A stretch of 38,514 nucleotides of DNA from Tangfeifania diversioriginum (GTDB taxonomy: Bacteria; Bacteroidota; Bacteroidia; Bacteroidales; Prolixibacteraceae): NCBI RefSeq assembly GCF_900141875.1, contig NZ_FQZE01000038.1:1-38514 (forward strand), in the 5' to 3' direction. This document shows, in pieces, positions 23,942-32,971 of this stretch; the first letter of the stretch is position 1, and every line of letters starts with the position of its first letter. A program made the translations under genes and the position numbers. Below the pieces are notes generated by a model that was not told the DNA's origin, did not search any database, and saw only the letters and a program-made list of their open reading frames with translations.

Positions 23942-24445
23942 CTACTCCCTAAAAATTAAAAATTGACTTAATACTATAACAAAAACCGATAACAACGAAC
24001 TCAACACTACACGCAAAAGAGTACTAAAAAATTGTGTGAAACTAAAAATTTCAAGGTAAAAAAGTATAAAATGATGAAAAAACACCATTACAGCCGAATA
24101 ATATAAAAACCATGAAAACTTATTTTGTTTCAGCCCGGGATAATCATTGATTTCTTCTTCACGGTCGGAGATGGAGCGAATAATAAATGGACGTATATAA
24201 GCAATAAAAACAGTTGCAGCCGCATGCAACCCCAGGCTGTTTGAAAAAATATCGACAGTCAACCCAATTAAAAACCCTGACAGTAAAACGATATAGCGCG
24301 GTGCACTCAGGGGCAACAGCATCACAAACAGAATATAAATGTACGGATTAAGATATCCGCTGATTTGCATCTGGTTTAAAAACAGCACCTGTATTAAAAC
24401 AAGCACCACAAAAATTACTACATATTTAATTAGCCATCGGATCAT
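23942..24445 (-). CDS. mreD: Rod-shape-determining membrane protein MreD
   Basis: The 167-residue protein has about five transmembrane helices (IRWLIKYVVIFVVLVLIQV, PYIYILFVMLLPL and YIVLLSGFLIGLTVDIF among them). The SNSLGLHAAATVFIAYIRPF block is typical of MreD in this phylum. It links MreC and the PBP2-RodA pair in the elongasome. Sequence conservation is low in this family, so gene order is the main support. It overlaps the mreC end by 20 bases. Confidence 0.9.
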   Translation of the reverse strand: MIRWLIKYVVIFVVLVLIQVLFLNQMQISGYLNPYIYILFVMLLPLSAPRYIVLLSGFLIGLTVDIFSNSLGLHAAATVFIAYIRPFIIRSISDREEEINDYPGLKQNKFSWFLYYSAVMVFFHHFILFYLEIFSFTQFFSTLLRVVLSSLLSVFVIVLSQFLIFRE

Positions 24446-25271
24446 CCCTGATTATATTTTCAAGTTCTTTTATTTCAGGCTTATCCTGGTTTTCAATCAC
24501 TTCAACATACGACAATGCCTTAAAATCGGTTGAGAGCTGCACGCTAATATTAAAATAATTTTCGCCATCGGGCCGCGAAAAATCCTGAATGGTACCAATC
24601 ATTACTCCTTCCGGAAAAACTGACGAGTACCCGCTTGTAATGATGCTGTCGCCCGGCGAAATGTCAACATGCAGTGGAATTTCTGTTAAATCGGCTGTCC
24701 TGTAATCGTTGCCCCTCCATATTAACGAACCATAATTTCCGCTTTTTTTGTGCATAGCAGAAATACTCCACCGGCTGTTCAAAACCGACAAACCAACAGC
24801 ATACGAATCGGAAACATGCGTAACAACGCCCACAATTCCTTTTCCGGTAACCACTCCCTGATCCGGTTTTATGCCGTTATTTCTGCCCTTGTTCAGTGTG
24901 AAATAATTGAATGGCTTGTTCACTGAATTATTGATTATTTTGGCCGAAATAAATCGATATGTTGAATCGGCACTTTCCAGTGTAACAACCAGCGAATCAT
25001 TGATCGCCGGTACGCCGGTTATGTTCTCCACCCTCGAACGCAACCATGCATTTTCTTCCGAAAGCTCTTTGTTGATACGGTTCAGGTGAAAATAATCGAC
25101 CACTGAATTGTAGGTTTGGTAAATATTTCCGGTGATGCGATTGGAAGAATTCAGGTATTTTGATTTTTGGTAGCTGTTATGATTGAAAACCAGCGCGAGT
25201 GCTGCCCCTTCCAGCAGAAGAAACAGCACAAATGCGTAGTTCTTCAATAAATACCTGAGTAAACTCCTCAT
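24426..25271 (-). CDS. mreC: Rod-shape-determining protein MreC
   Basis: The 281-residue periplasmic scaffold has a single N-terminal membrane helix (YAFVLFLLLEGAALALVF). A coiled-coil stretch (about 60-85, LNRINKELSEENAWLRSRVE) and the MreC beta domain follow, with FNYFTLNKGRNNGIKPDQGV, GKGIVGVVTHVS, SPGDSIITSGYSSVFPEGV and GTI. MreC activates PBP2 for side-wall synthesis. The gene lies 88 bp downstream of mreB and overlaps mreD by 20 bases. Confidence 0.94.
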   Translation of the reverse strand: MRSLLRYLLKNYAFVLFLLLEGAALALVFNHNSYQKSKYLNSSNRITGNIYQTYNSVVDYFHLNRINKELSEENAWLRSRVENITGVPAINDSLVVTLESADSTYRFISAKIINNSVNKPFNYFTLNKGRNNGIKPDQGVVTGKGIVGVVTHVSDSYAVGLSVLNSRWSISAMHKKSGNYGSLIWRGNDYRTADLTEIPLHVDISPGDSIITSGYSSVFPEGVMIGTIQDFSRPDGENYFNISVQLSTDFKALSYVEVIENQDKPEIKELENIIRDDPMAN

Positions 25272-25359
25272 ACTCTAAAATGTGTACCGATAATAAACAC
25301 GAACAAAATTTTGTAAATCAATAATTTTCTGAAGTAAAATAAAAGCAGTTTCCCGAGCA

Positions 25360-26382
25360 CTACCTGAGCAGGAACGAAAAATTATCCACATTTTTCAATG
25401 CAATTCCGGTCCCTCGCACCACGGCCCTGAGCGGGTCTTCAGCCACGTGGAAGGGAATACCGATTTTATCACTCAGTCGTTTATCGAGCCCTTTCAGCAG
25501 CGCACCACCACCAGCCAACCAAATTCCTTTGGCCACAATATCGGCATAAAGTTCGGGTGGGGTTTGTTCCAGGGCGCTCAGCACTGCCGTTTCAATTTTC
25601 GAAATCGATTTTTCGAGGCAGTGGGCAATTTCCTGGTACGAAACCGGCACTTCTATGGGCAGTGCAGTCATCTGGTTTGGTCCCTGAACGATATAATCGG
25701 ATGGCGGGTCTTTCAGTTGCGATAACGCAGAGCCCACATGAATTTTAATTTCTTCGGCGGTGCGTTCACCAATTTTAATGTTGTGCTGGTGACGCATGTA
25801 CTCCATAATATCGGAAGTAAGGTCGTCGCCGGCAATGCGGATGGATTTGTTTGTTACAATTCCGCCCAGCGAAATCACAGCAATTTCAGTGGTCCCGCCG
25901 CCAATATCAACCACCATGTTTCCCTCGGGCGCTTCCACGTCGAGCCCGATTCCGATGGCAGCCGCCAGGGGTTCATACACCATATACACTTCGCGGCCTC
26001 CGGCATGCTCTGCCGAGTCGCGCACCGCACGCACTTCCACCTCGGTACTGCCCGAGGGAATACAAACCACCATTTTCAGTGCAGGAGAGAACATCCGCGA
26101 TTTGGGGTTAATCATTTTAATCATTCCCCTAATCATCTGTTCCGCCGCGTTGAAATCGGCAATCACGCCATCGCGCAGCGGGCGGATTGTTTTCAGGTTG
26201 GCGTGGGTTTTTCCCTGCATTTGCCTGGCTTTTTCGCCAATGGCTACCATTTTTTCGGTTTTTAAATCGATGGCTACAATCGATGGTTCATCCACAACAA
26301 TTTTATCGTTATGAATGATTATGGTGTTGGCCGTTCCAAGGTCAATGGCAATTTCCTGTGTTAAAAAAGAAAATAATCCCAT
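25360..26382 (-). CDS. mreB: Actin-like cell-shape protein MreB
   Basis: The 340-residue bacterial actin forms membrane-associated filaments that steer peptidoglycan synthesis. It has the phosphate-binding IDLGTANTII (13-22), VVDIGGGTTEIAVISLGG (about 157-174), IRIAGDDLT and IWLAGGGALLKGLD (about 288-301). The N-terminus GLFSFLTQEIAIDLG is typical of MreB. It lies 20 bp after purH, which places the shape genes under the purH promoter unless an internal promoter exists. Confidence 0.97.
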   Translation of the reverse strand: MGLFSFLTQEIAIDLGTANTIIIHNDKIVVDEPSIVAIDLKTEKMVAIGEKARQMQGKTHANLKTIRPLRDGVIADFNAAEQMIRGMIKMINPKSRMFSPALKMVVCIPSGSTEVEVRAVRDSAEHAGGREVYMVYEPLAAAIGIGLDVEAPEGNMVVDIGGGTTEIAVISLGGIVTNKSIRIAGDDLTSDIMEYMRHQHNIKIGERTAEEIKIHVGSALSQLKDPPSDYIVQGPNQMTALPIEVPVSYQEIAHCLEKSISKIETAVLSALEQTPPELYADIVAKGIWLAGGGALLKGLDKRLSDKIGIPFHVAEDPLRAVVRGTGIALKNVDNFSFLLR

Positions 26383-26402
26383 GTTTTGTTAACTATTTAA
26401 AA

Positions 26403-27995
26403 TCAATGTTTAAAATGCCGCCTTCCGGTAAATACCATGGCGATATCGAACTCGTTGCAGGCATCGATAACTTCCTGGTCGCGGATGCTTCCGCCGGGCT
26501 GAACAATGTACTTCACGCCGTACTCATTGGCCGCTTCAATGCTGTCGCGGAACGGGAAAAACGCATCGGAAATCAGTACCGAATTGGAAATTTCCACTCC
26601 TTCTTTCATTTCAAAGCGGGGCATTGTGAGGTGCCGCAGGCTGTCGAGCCTGTTGGGCTGCCCCATTCCGGCTCCCGTGAGCCAAAACGAACCGTTTTCT
26701 TTTTCGGTCACCACTGCAATGGCATTGCTTTTTAAATGTTTGCAGGCTACTGTGCCAAATTTTGAAAGGTTCATTTTTGCCTTATCAAATTGTTTCTTTG
26801 TAACATTTTCAAAGTTGTTGTCCACGCCTTCATCTTCGTCCTGAAGCAGCATTCCGCCGCTAATTGAACGGTAAAGTTTTTCATTTGTTGTTTCGGGTTT
26901 TACCGGGGTTACCAGCAGGCGTAAATTTTTCTTCTTGCTGAAAACTTCCTGTGCCTCTTCGGTAAATTCCGGGGCAATAATAATTTCCACAAATTTTTTC
27001 CTGAACCACTCTGCCACTTCTTTGGTAACCGTATCAGTAAAACAGATTATACTCCCGAACGCGCTGATTGGATCGCCTGCCCAGGCCAGTTCGAGCGACT
27101 CAAGAATATTGCCGGTTACTGCCAACCCGCACGGATTAAGGTGTTTCACCACCGAAACCGCCACTTTGTTGTCAAGATGAGTTACTGCATTAAACGCATC
27201 GCTGGCGGATTTCCAGGACGCATCGGCATCGAGCATATTATTGTACGAAAGCGCTTTGCCCTGCAAAACTTCTGCGTCGGCCAGTGATATATCGCCCGGC
27301 AAATTTTTGAATTTGAAGAATGTGGCTTTCTGGTGCGGGTTTTCACCGTAACGAAGCACTTTCCCATTGTTCAGGCTGATGCGCTCAGCAGCACTTTCAT
27401 CATCATTATTGAAATAACTGAAAATGGCCGCATCGTAATGCGCAGAAACGGCAAATGCCCTTCCGGCAAACCATTTCCGGTCTTCCACCGTCGATTCGCC
27501 TTCTTTTTCGTTCAGCAAATCCAGCAGGTGTCCATATTCATTCAGGGAAGGAACAATCACCAAATCTTTAAAATTTTTGGCAGCAGCGCGGATGAGTGAA
27601 ATGCCGCCGATATCGATTTTCTCGATTATATCCTGTTCAACTGCGCCGGATGCAACCGTATCTTCAAACGGATACAAATCGACAATCACCAGGTCAATTT
27701 CCGGAATTTCAAATTCGGTTAACTGGCTGACATCGCCCTGGTTATCGCGGCGCGACAAAATACCGCCAAAAATTTTCGGGTGCAATGTTTTTACACGGCC
27801 TCCTAAAATTGACGGATAACCGGTGAGGCTTTCAACTGATGTAACTTCAACTCCCAGCGACTCAATAAATGTTTTTGTTCCGCCGGTACTGATTATTTTT
27901 ACATTTAATTCATTCAGCTTTTGAATGATCCCATCCAGATTTTTTTTGTGATAAACCGAAACAAGGGCGGTCTTAATTTTTTTATTATCAGCCAT
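26403..27995 (-). CDS. purH: Bifunctional AICAR formyltransferase / IMP cyclohydrolase
   Basis: The 530-residue enzyme performs the last two steps of inosinate synthesis. The N-terminal cyclohydrolase domain shows SVYHKKNLDGI, STGGTKTFIE, GGRVKTLHPKIFGGIL (about 66-81), VDLYPF and IDIGGISLIRAAAKN. The C-terminal transformylase domain shows RYGENPHQKA, KHLNPCG (His of the catalytic pair; about 285-291), SDAFFPFRD and the closing FTGRRHFKH. Length and order fit PurH throughout. A visible GGAG lies before the ATG, and a -7 box lies at 28021-28028. It leads the mre operon. Confidence 0.97.
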   Translation of the reverse strand: MADNKKIKTALVSVYHKKNLDGIIQKLNELNVKIISTGGTKTFIESLGVEVTSVESLTGYPSILGGRVKTLHPKIFGGILSRRDNQGDVSQLTEFEIPEIDLVIVDLYPFEDTVASGAVEQDIIEKIDIGGISLIRAAAKNFKDLVIVPSLNEYGHLLDLLNEKEGESTVEDRKWFAGRAFAVSAHYDAAIFSYFNNDDESAAERISLNNGKVLRYGENPHQKATFFKFKNLPGDISLADAEVLQGKALSYNNMLDADASWKSASDAFNAVTHLDNKVAVSVVKHLNPCGLAVTGNILESLELAWAGDPISAFGSIICFTDTVTKEVAEWFRKKFVEIIIAPEFTEEAQEVFSKKKNLRLLVTPVKPETTNEKLYRSISGGMLLQDEDEGVDNNFENVTKKQFDKAKMNLSKFGTVACKHLKSNAIAVVTEKENGSFWLTGAGMGQPNRLDSLRHLTMPRFEMKEGVEISNSVLISDAFFPFRDSIEAANEYGVKYIVQPGGSIRDQEVIDACNEFDIAMVFTGRRHFKH

Positions 27996-28020
27996 TTACT
28001 CCTTTTTTGAAATTTGATTG

Positions 28021-28028
28021 CAAAGATA
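28021..28028 (-). promoter_or_regulatory. -7 box of the purH-mre operon, with an unusual clear ribosome-binding site
   Basis: The minus strand reads TATCTTTG followed by C, a full TAnnTTTG match, 26 nt before the purH ATG. Between box and start lies AAAAAAGGAGTAA, one of the few good Shine-Dalgarno sequences in the window. No TTTG box is seen 19-21 nt upstream. The rest of the 331-bp gap (27996-28326) is AT-rich and holds only this and the promoter of the next gene. Confidence 0.5.
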
Positions 28029-28302
28029 GAAAAATCAATTCACATCCTGTTATAAAACAGTAAGTTTACACTACTTTTTATTGTTAACGGAAATCGTTTT
28101 ATCCACCTTTAAAAAATGAATAAATATAAAATCCTCAAAATAAATCAGGTTCCCGCTTAAAAAAGAGGCACATTAAAATAGAAAGATTCCAAACAGTTTC
28201 AAAATCCGCTTGTAATCATTAAGAAAAATTAACACTAATAAGCTGTGGTGAGAAGTTCATGCTTGATCTAAAAATTTATTAGCAGGCGAACGGAACAATT
28301 AA

Positions 28303-28310
28303 TATCTTTA
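28303..28310 (+). promoter_or_regulatory. Possible -7 box of the FtsX-type permease gene
   Basis: TATCTTTA differs from TAnnTTTG only at the last base and lies 17 nt before the ATG at 28327. A weak TTAG is found about 20 nt upstream. Confidence 0.3.
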
Positions 28311-28326
28311 TAAAAAAAGTAGAATA

Positions 28327-29580
28327 ATGCTTTTGGCACGACTCATTTTCGAAAGTTTTTCATTTGCCTTTAATTCTTTGAAGGTAAATAAACTGCGCAC
28401 GTTGCTTTCGTTGCTGGGTATTACCATTGGTATTTTTGCCATCATTTCGGTTTTCACGGTCATCGATTCGCTCGAAAGCTATATTCGCGACAGCCTCAAT
28501 TCACTGGGCAGCAACATGGTTTACATTCAGAAATGGCCGTGGGCGCCTCCCGAGGGCGAGGTGGAATATCCGTGGTGGAAATACCAAAACCGCCCGGTTC
28601 CGAAAATCGAGGAATCGGAAGAAATTATGCGCCGAAGTTCTTCATTTCAGCATGCTGCTTTTTTTTACGGCTTTAACCGCACCATACAGTCGGGGAGCAA
28701 TCAAATCGACAATGTTACCGTTATGGCCACCACACACGATTTATTCGATATCTGGAACCTGCGAGTTACCCGCGGGCGCTATTTTACTGAAAGTGAAATG
28801 AATTCCGGTGCCCCCGTGGCACTGATAGGTGCCGAAATTGCGAACAAACTTTTTCCTGAGGTGGAGCCGGTTGGGCAATTCATAAAAATCCAGGGGTTCC
28901 GGTTTCAAATTATCGGCCTTTACGAGCGCACGGGCCAAGATATGTTTGGCACCAGCATGGACAATTACATCCATATTTCCGCACTGAAATCGTTTTACAT
29001 GGTTGATATACGAAACAACGATGCCGGGCAAACCATTTGCGTAAAAGCAAAACCCAATGTTGACCCGGGACAGTTCCAGGCCGAGCTGGAAGGTGTGATG
29101 CGCTCCATCAGGCGGCTGAAACCACGCGAAGAAAACAATTTTGCCCTGAACGAAGTGAGCCTCATTTCCAGCCAGTTCGACCAGTTCTTCGTGGTATTCA
29201 ACATGGCCGGCTGGATTATCGGGGGATTCTCCATTATTGTTGGAGGATTCGGGATTGCCAACATAATGTTTGTTTCGGTAAAAGAACGCACCAAAATTAT
29301 CGGCATTGAAAAATCGCTGGGCGCCAAAAAATATTTCATCTTGTTCGAGTTTATTTTCGAGGCAATTGTCCTTTCTGTAATCGGAGGCATCGTAGGGTTG
29401 CTCCTTATTTTCTTCGGAACGCTGGTGGTAAGTTACGCCACCGATTTTACCATTACCCTAACCGCGGCAAATATTATCCGGGGGCTTTTAATTTCAAGCG
29501 TTATCGGCTTTGTAGCCGGGCTGATGCCGGCACGGGCTGCTTCGCGGTTGAATCCCGTGGAAGCGATGAATACGGTTTGA
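28327..29580 (+). CDS. MacB/FtsX-type ABC transporter permease
   Basis: The 417-residue permease has the MacB topology. One N-terminal helix (TLLSLLGITIGIFAIISVF, about 26-44) is followed by a periplasmic MacB_PCD domain (about 50-280, with RGRYFTESEMNSGAPVALIG) and a three-helix FtsX domain. The FtsX domain begins with IIGGFSIIVGGFGIANIMFV, followed by KERTKIIGIEKSLGAKK (the coupling segment for the ATPase). It ends GLMPARAASRLNPVEAM. Such proteins export lipids, peptides or antibiotics, or transmit force across the envelope. No ATPase gene lies beside it, so it must pair with one encoded elsewhere. The transcript ends at a strong hairpin. Confidence 0.9.
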   Translation: MLLARLIFESFSFAFNSLKVNKLRTLLSLLGITIGIFAIISVFTVIDSLESYIRDSLNSLGSNMVYIQKWPWAPPEGEVEYPWWKYQNRPVPKIEESEEIMRRSSSFQHAAFFYGFNRTIQSGSNQIDNVTVMATTHDLFDIWNLRVTRGRYFTESEMNSGAPVALIGAEIANKLFPEVEPVGQFIKIQGFRFQIIGLYERTGQDMFGTSMDNYIHISALKSFYMVDIRNNDAGQTICVKAKPNVDPGQFQAELEGVMRSIRRLKPREENNFALNEVSLISSQFDQFFVVFNMAGWIIGGFSIIVGGFGIANIMFVSVKERTKIIGIEKSLGAKKYFILFEFIFEAIVLSVIGGIVGLLLIFFGTLVVSYATDFTITLTAANIIRGLLISSVIGFVAGLMPARAASRLNPVEAMNTV

Positions 29581-29589
29581 AACTTTTCT

Positions 29590-29626
29590 TTAGTCATACC
29601 CTCACTCCGAGTGAGGGTATGACTAA
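29590..29626. terminator. Perfect 18-bp inverted repeat between convergent genes
   Basis: TTAGTCATACCCTCACTC, one centre base, then its exact reverse complement. The hairpin lies 10 bases after the permease stop and 11 bases before the mgtE stop, so it can serve both. There is no long U-tract. The length and perfection of the stem exceed a usual terminator and also recall a small palindromic repeat. Confidence 0.65.
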
Positions 29627-29636
29627 GGAGAGGCCA

Positions 29637-30995
29637 TTATATCAACTCAAAAAACATTTTTCCGATTCCGAGGTAAATAAACAACCCGATAATGTCGTTC
29701 ATGGTGGTAATAAACGGGCCGGTGGCCAGTGCCGGGTCAATTTTTAACCGGTGTAGCAGCATGGGAATAAAAGTGCCAAAAACCGAGGCAAAAATAATAA
29801 CAATAAAAAGGGAGATGGAAACCGAAAAAGTGAGGTTCATATTTCCCTGGCTAATATAATTGTAAACAAATATCAGTATAGCAAAAATAGTTGCCGTGGC
29901 CAGTGCAACCAGCACCTCCTTCAGCAAACGCTTCCACGTCGATTCGATTTCTTTTACCCCGCTGGCAATGCTCTGTACTACAATGGAAGAAGATTGCACC
30001 CCTACGTTACCCGCCATAGCGGCAATCAGGGGGATAAAAAACGCCAGCTCGGTAACCTGCGCCAGTTCACTCTCGTGCGAGCCCAAAACCAGCGCTCCCA
30101 TAATACCTCCCAGCAGCCCAATAAGCAGCCATGGAAACCGGGCACGCAGGAGCTGCCACACTTTGTCGCCAGGCTCCACGTCACCGGTAATACCCGAAAC
30201 CATCTGGTAATCGCGTTCGGCTTCTTCGCGCACAAAGTCAATCACGTCATCGAACGTAATCCGGCCTTTCAGCCGGCCAATGTCATCAACCACGGGGATG
30301 GCAACCAGGTCGTACTTGTCCATCAGTTCGGCTACTTCTTCCTGCCGGGCTCCCGTACTTACGCTTATGACATCTGGGTTATAAATGTTCGAAATTTGGG
30401 TGCCGGTGGAGTTCAGAATCAGTTTTTTTAGCGACAATACGCCTTTCAGCTTATCATTGTTATCGGTAACATAAATGTAATAGATTTCATCCACCTCTTC
30501 TGCCTGCCGGCTGATTTCCTTCAGGCAAGTAGCCACGGTCCAGTTTTCGTTTACCGACACCAATTCCACGGCCATAATACCACCAGCCGAATCTTCCTCG
30601 TATTCCAACAAATCAACAATATCGCCGGCCTGTTCAGTATCCTCCATTTCCATGAGCACCTCTTTTTTGAGATCCTCGTCGAGGTCGGCCATAATGTCGG
30701 CAGCATCGTCGGAGTCCATGTACTCGATGAACTTACTGGCAATCAACTCCGGAGGCAGCTCTTTCAAAAACCGTTTCCGGTCCTGTTCAGGGATTTCGAT
30801 AAGCACATCCGATGCTTTTTCACCACCGAGCAGCAGGTAAACATACCGGGCTTCCTCCATGGTTAATTCGTCCATTATTTCTGCAATATCGGCCGGATGG
30901 AGCGGTTCCATCCATGCCTTTATCTCCGAGTTGCTCTCGGCTTCAATTAGCTCTTTCAGCTTATCGATATATTCTCGTGTAATTTCTACATCCAT
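29637..30995 (-). CDS. mgtE: MgtE-family magnesium transporter
   Basis: The 452-residue channel-like transporter has the MgtE order. An acidic, helical N-domain (about 20-125, with LHPADIAEIMDEL and YMDSDDAADIMADLDED) is followed by two CBS domains (about 130-245, with VAIPVVDDIGRLKGRITFDDVIDFVREE). A five-helix membrane domain comes last, with FIPLIAAMAGNVGVQSSSI and LATGPFITTMNDIIGLFIYL holding the ion path. The N and CBS domains gate on cytosolic Mg2+. ATG 30995 is chosen because the upstream extension begins at TTG inside ksgA. It follows ksgA by 13 bases. Confidence 0.95.
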   Translation of the reverse strand: MDVEITREYIDKLKELIEAESNSEIKAWMEPLHPADIAEIMDELTMEEARYVYLLLGGEKASDVLIEIPEQDRKRFLKELPPELIASKFIEYMDSDDAADIMADLDEDLKKEVLMEMEDTEQAGDIVDLLEYEEDSAGGIMAVELVSVNENWTVATCLKEISRQAEEVDEIYYIYVTDNNDKLKGVLSLKKLILNSTGTQISNIYNPDVISVSTGARQEEVAELMDKYDLVAIPVVDDIGRLKGRITFDDVIDFVREEAERDYQMVSGITGDVEPGDKVWQLLRARFPWLLIGLLGGIMGALVLGSHESELAQVTELAFFIPLIAAMAGNVGVQSSSIVVQSIASGVKEIESTWKRLLKEVLVALATATIFAILIFVYNYISQGNMNLTFSVSISLFIVIIFASVFGTFIPMLLHRLKIDPALATGPFITTMNDIIGLFIYLGIGKMFFELI

Positions 30996-31008
30996 ACTCC
31001 GTTTTTTT

Positions 31009-31770
31009 TTAAGGTTTTTCAATACATCCCGTCAATTCAATAAAATCGTCAACTGACAGCTGCTCCGGCCTTTGAGTGGCAAACTTTTCAGGCAAGTTTT
31101 GGCTCCGGTTTCCCAGGGAATTCCGGAGCATCTTTCGTCGCTGGTTAAAAGCAATTTTCACAATTTCGAAGAACAGCTTTTCGTTGCAGGGCAATGCTTT
31201 TACATCATTGCGCCTGAGCCGTAAAACGGCCGATTTTACTTTCGGGGGAGGGACAAAAACCTGTTCGGGAACGGTAAATAAATAGTCGATATCGTACCAG
31301 GCCTGCAGCAAAACGCTCAAAATTCCGTATGTTTTATTTCCCGGTTTCGACGAAATCCTTTCGGCCACTTCTTTCTGAATCATGCCCACCACCTGTGGCA
31401 CCCGGTTGCGCAACTCCAGGATACGGAAAAATATCTGCGATGAAATATTGTAAGGGAAATTGCCGATTATGTTGAATAACTCAGGAAGACAGGCTGGGTT
31501 CCATTTTAAAAAATCTTCGGAATAAATGCGATTTTCGAGTTCAGGAAAATGGAGTTTGAGGTATTCTACCGATTCATTATCAATCTCAACAAGATGAACA
31601 TTCAGCCCTGGTCGCTGAACCAAAAAACGAGTGAGCACTCCCATTCCGGGCCCAATTTCCAGTACATCCGGAATTGAGCCCCCAAGGCTGTCAACAATTT
31701 TACGGGCAATATTCTGATCCCTTAAAAAATGCTGACCAAGGTTCTTTTTGGGACGGACCACCATATTCAT
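31009..31770 (-). CDS. rsmA: 16S rRNA (adenine1518/1519-N6)-dimethyltransferase
   Basis: The 253-residue KsgA/RsmA methyltransferase dimethylates two adjacent adenines in the 3' end of 16S rRNA as a late check in small-subunit assembly. It shows [19 protein letters not shown], the SAM-binding [31 protein letters not shown] with the NxPY catalytic motif (about 108-111), and [16 protein letters not shown]. Start ATG 31770 is used; a GTG one codon upstream is possible. It precedes mgtE on the same strand. Confidence 0.96.
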   Translation of the reverse strand: MNMVVRPKKNLGQHFLRDQNIARKIVDSLGGSIPDVLEIGPGMGVLTRFLVQRPGLNVHLVEIDNESVEYLKLHFPELENRIYSEDFLKWNPACLPELFNIIGNFPYNISSQIFFRILELRNRVPQVVGMIQKEVAERISSKPGNKTYGILSVLLQAWYDIDYLFTVPEQVFVPPPKVKSAVLRLRRNDVKALPCNEKLFFEIVKIAFNQRRKMLRNSLGNRSQNLPEKFATQRPEQLSVDDFIELTGCIEKP

Positions 31771-31811
31771 CACTTTCCTGATCGTTCATTTCATTTACCT
31801 GTTTAATCAAA

Positions 31812-31827
31812 CAAATTTATATTTTTG
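31812..31827. promoter_or_regulatory. Back-to-back -7 boxes for rsmA (-) and the flippase-like gene (+)
   Basis: TAAATTTG on the minus strand (31819-31812) and TATTTTTG on the plus strand (31820-31827) abut directly, each a full TAnnTTTG match. They serve the divergent genes starting at 31770 and 31933. The -33 elements are weak on both sides. RNA polymerase could not occupy both at once, so the two genes may compete. Confidence 0.45.
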
Positions 31828-31932
31828 TCAGCTACTGAGTAACTGAAACTGCCACTTATTTTTAGTTTTTAAACCAAACGTAAGTTAGAAAACTAAAAGT
31901 CAGGGCAATACATAATTTTAAATTTTCTGGTT

Positions 31933-32961
31933 TTGAAAAAGACAATTTCAAAAATTATAAAGTTCATTGCCTTTCTCGCTATCGGCTTGTTTTTATTCTG
32001 GCTAATTTATAAAGACCACGACATTGATCGGATAAAATCGGTACTGAAAAATGATGTCAATTATACATGGATTATTATTTCGCTTGTAATTGGGTTGTTC
32101 AGCCATGTGAGCCGCACACTACGCTGGGGCCTCATGATTAAACCCATCAGCCACAAACCGCGTTTTATCAATACTTTTCTGGCCGTAATGATTGGTTACC
32201 TCATGAATTTGGTACTCCCGCGCATGGGCGAAATATCGCGATGCGGAGTGCTTTCGCGATACGAAAAAATTTCATTCACAAAACTGCTGGGCACCGTGGT
32301 GGCTGAACGGGCCGTGGATATGGTTTCGCTGCTCCTGCTTCTGGCCATCGTTATTTTCGCGCAGTTTGGCCAAATGCTCGATTTCCTGCACAGCAACCCG
32401 GGAATTGAATCGAGGTTGCAGTCTGTTTTTTACTCCCCTTTTCTGATTGCCGGGCTGATGGCTTTAATAATCGCTATTTATGTTTTCAGGAGAACACTAA
32501 AAAACACGCTCATTTACCGGAAAATTACCGAGGTATTGGAAAGCCTCAAAGAAGGTTTTGTTTCCATCCGGTCGATAGAAAAAAAAGGTTGGTTCTTTTT
32601 TCACTCGTTTCTTATCTGGTTTCTATATTACCTGATGCTTTACGTGGTATTTTTCGCTTTCGACTTTACCCGCGACCTGAACCCGCTGGCCGGATTAACT
32701 ACTTTTGTGCTGGCAAGTTTTGGCATGGTTGCCCCGGTGCAGGGTGGCATTGGTGCCTGGCATTTCATGGCCAAAGAGGCCCTGGCGCTTTACGGAGTAG
32801 CCAATGAAAATGGGATTATTTTTGCCTTTGTGGCCCACACCTCGATGAACGGGATGATAATTGTGGTAGGCATAATTTCCATGCTGGTACTTCCGTTTAT
32901 CAACCGGAGGAAAATGGAAGAAATTAAAAATGCCGAGGCAACAGCCGGCATAAATTCGTAA
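31933..32961 (+). CDS. Flippase-like membrane protein (UPF0104 / LPG_synthase_TM family)
   Basis: The 342-residue protein has about eight membrane helices and the family blocks SHVSRTLRWGLMI (about 56-68), GYLMNLVLPRMGEISRCGVL (about 96-115), VAERAVDMVSLLLLL and PVQGGIGAWHFMAKEALALYG. It matches the membrane half of lysylphosphatidylglycerol synthases without the aminoacyltransferase half, so it is thought to move or hold lipids. The cargo is unknown. The start is TTG at 31933 (TTGAAAAAGACAATT); no ATG lies nearby. It is followed 10 bases later by the Lol-type permease gene and is probably co-transcribed. Confidence 0.88.
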   Translation: MKKTISKIIKFIAFLAIGLFLFWLIYKDHDIDRIKSVLKNDVNYTWIIISLVIGLFSHVSRTLRWGLMIKPISHKPRFINTFLAVMIGYLMNLVLPRMGEISRCGVLSRYEKISFTKLLGTVVAERAVDMVSLLLLLAIVIFAQFGQMLDFLHSNPGIESRLQSVFYSPFLIAGLMALIIAIYVFRRTLKNTLIYRKITEVLESLKEGFVSIRSIEKKGWFFFHSFLIWFLYYLMLYVVFFAFDFTRDLNPLAGLTTFVLASFGMVAPVQGGIGAWHFMAKEALALYGVANENGIIFAFVAHTSMNGMIIVVGIISMLVLPFINRRKMEEIKNAEATAGINS

Positions 32962-32971
32962 TTATTCACGC

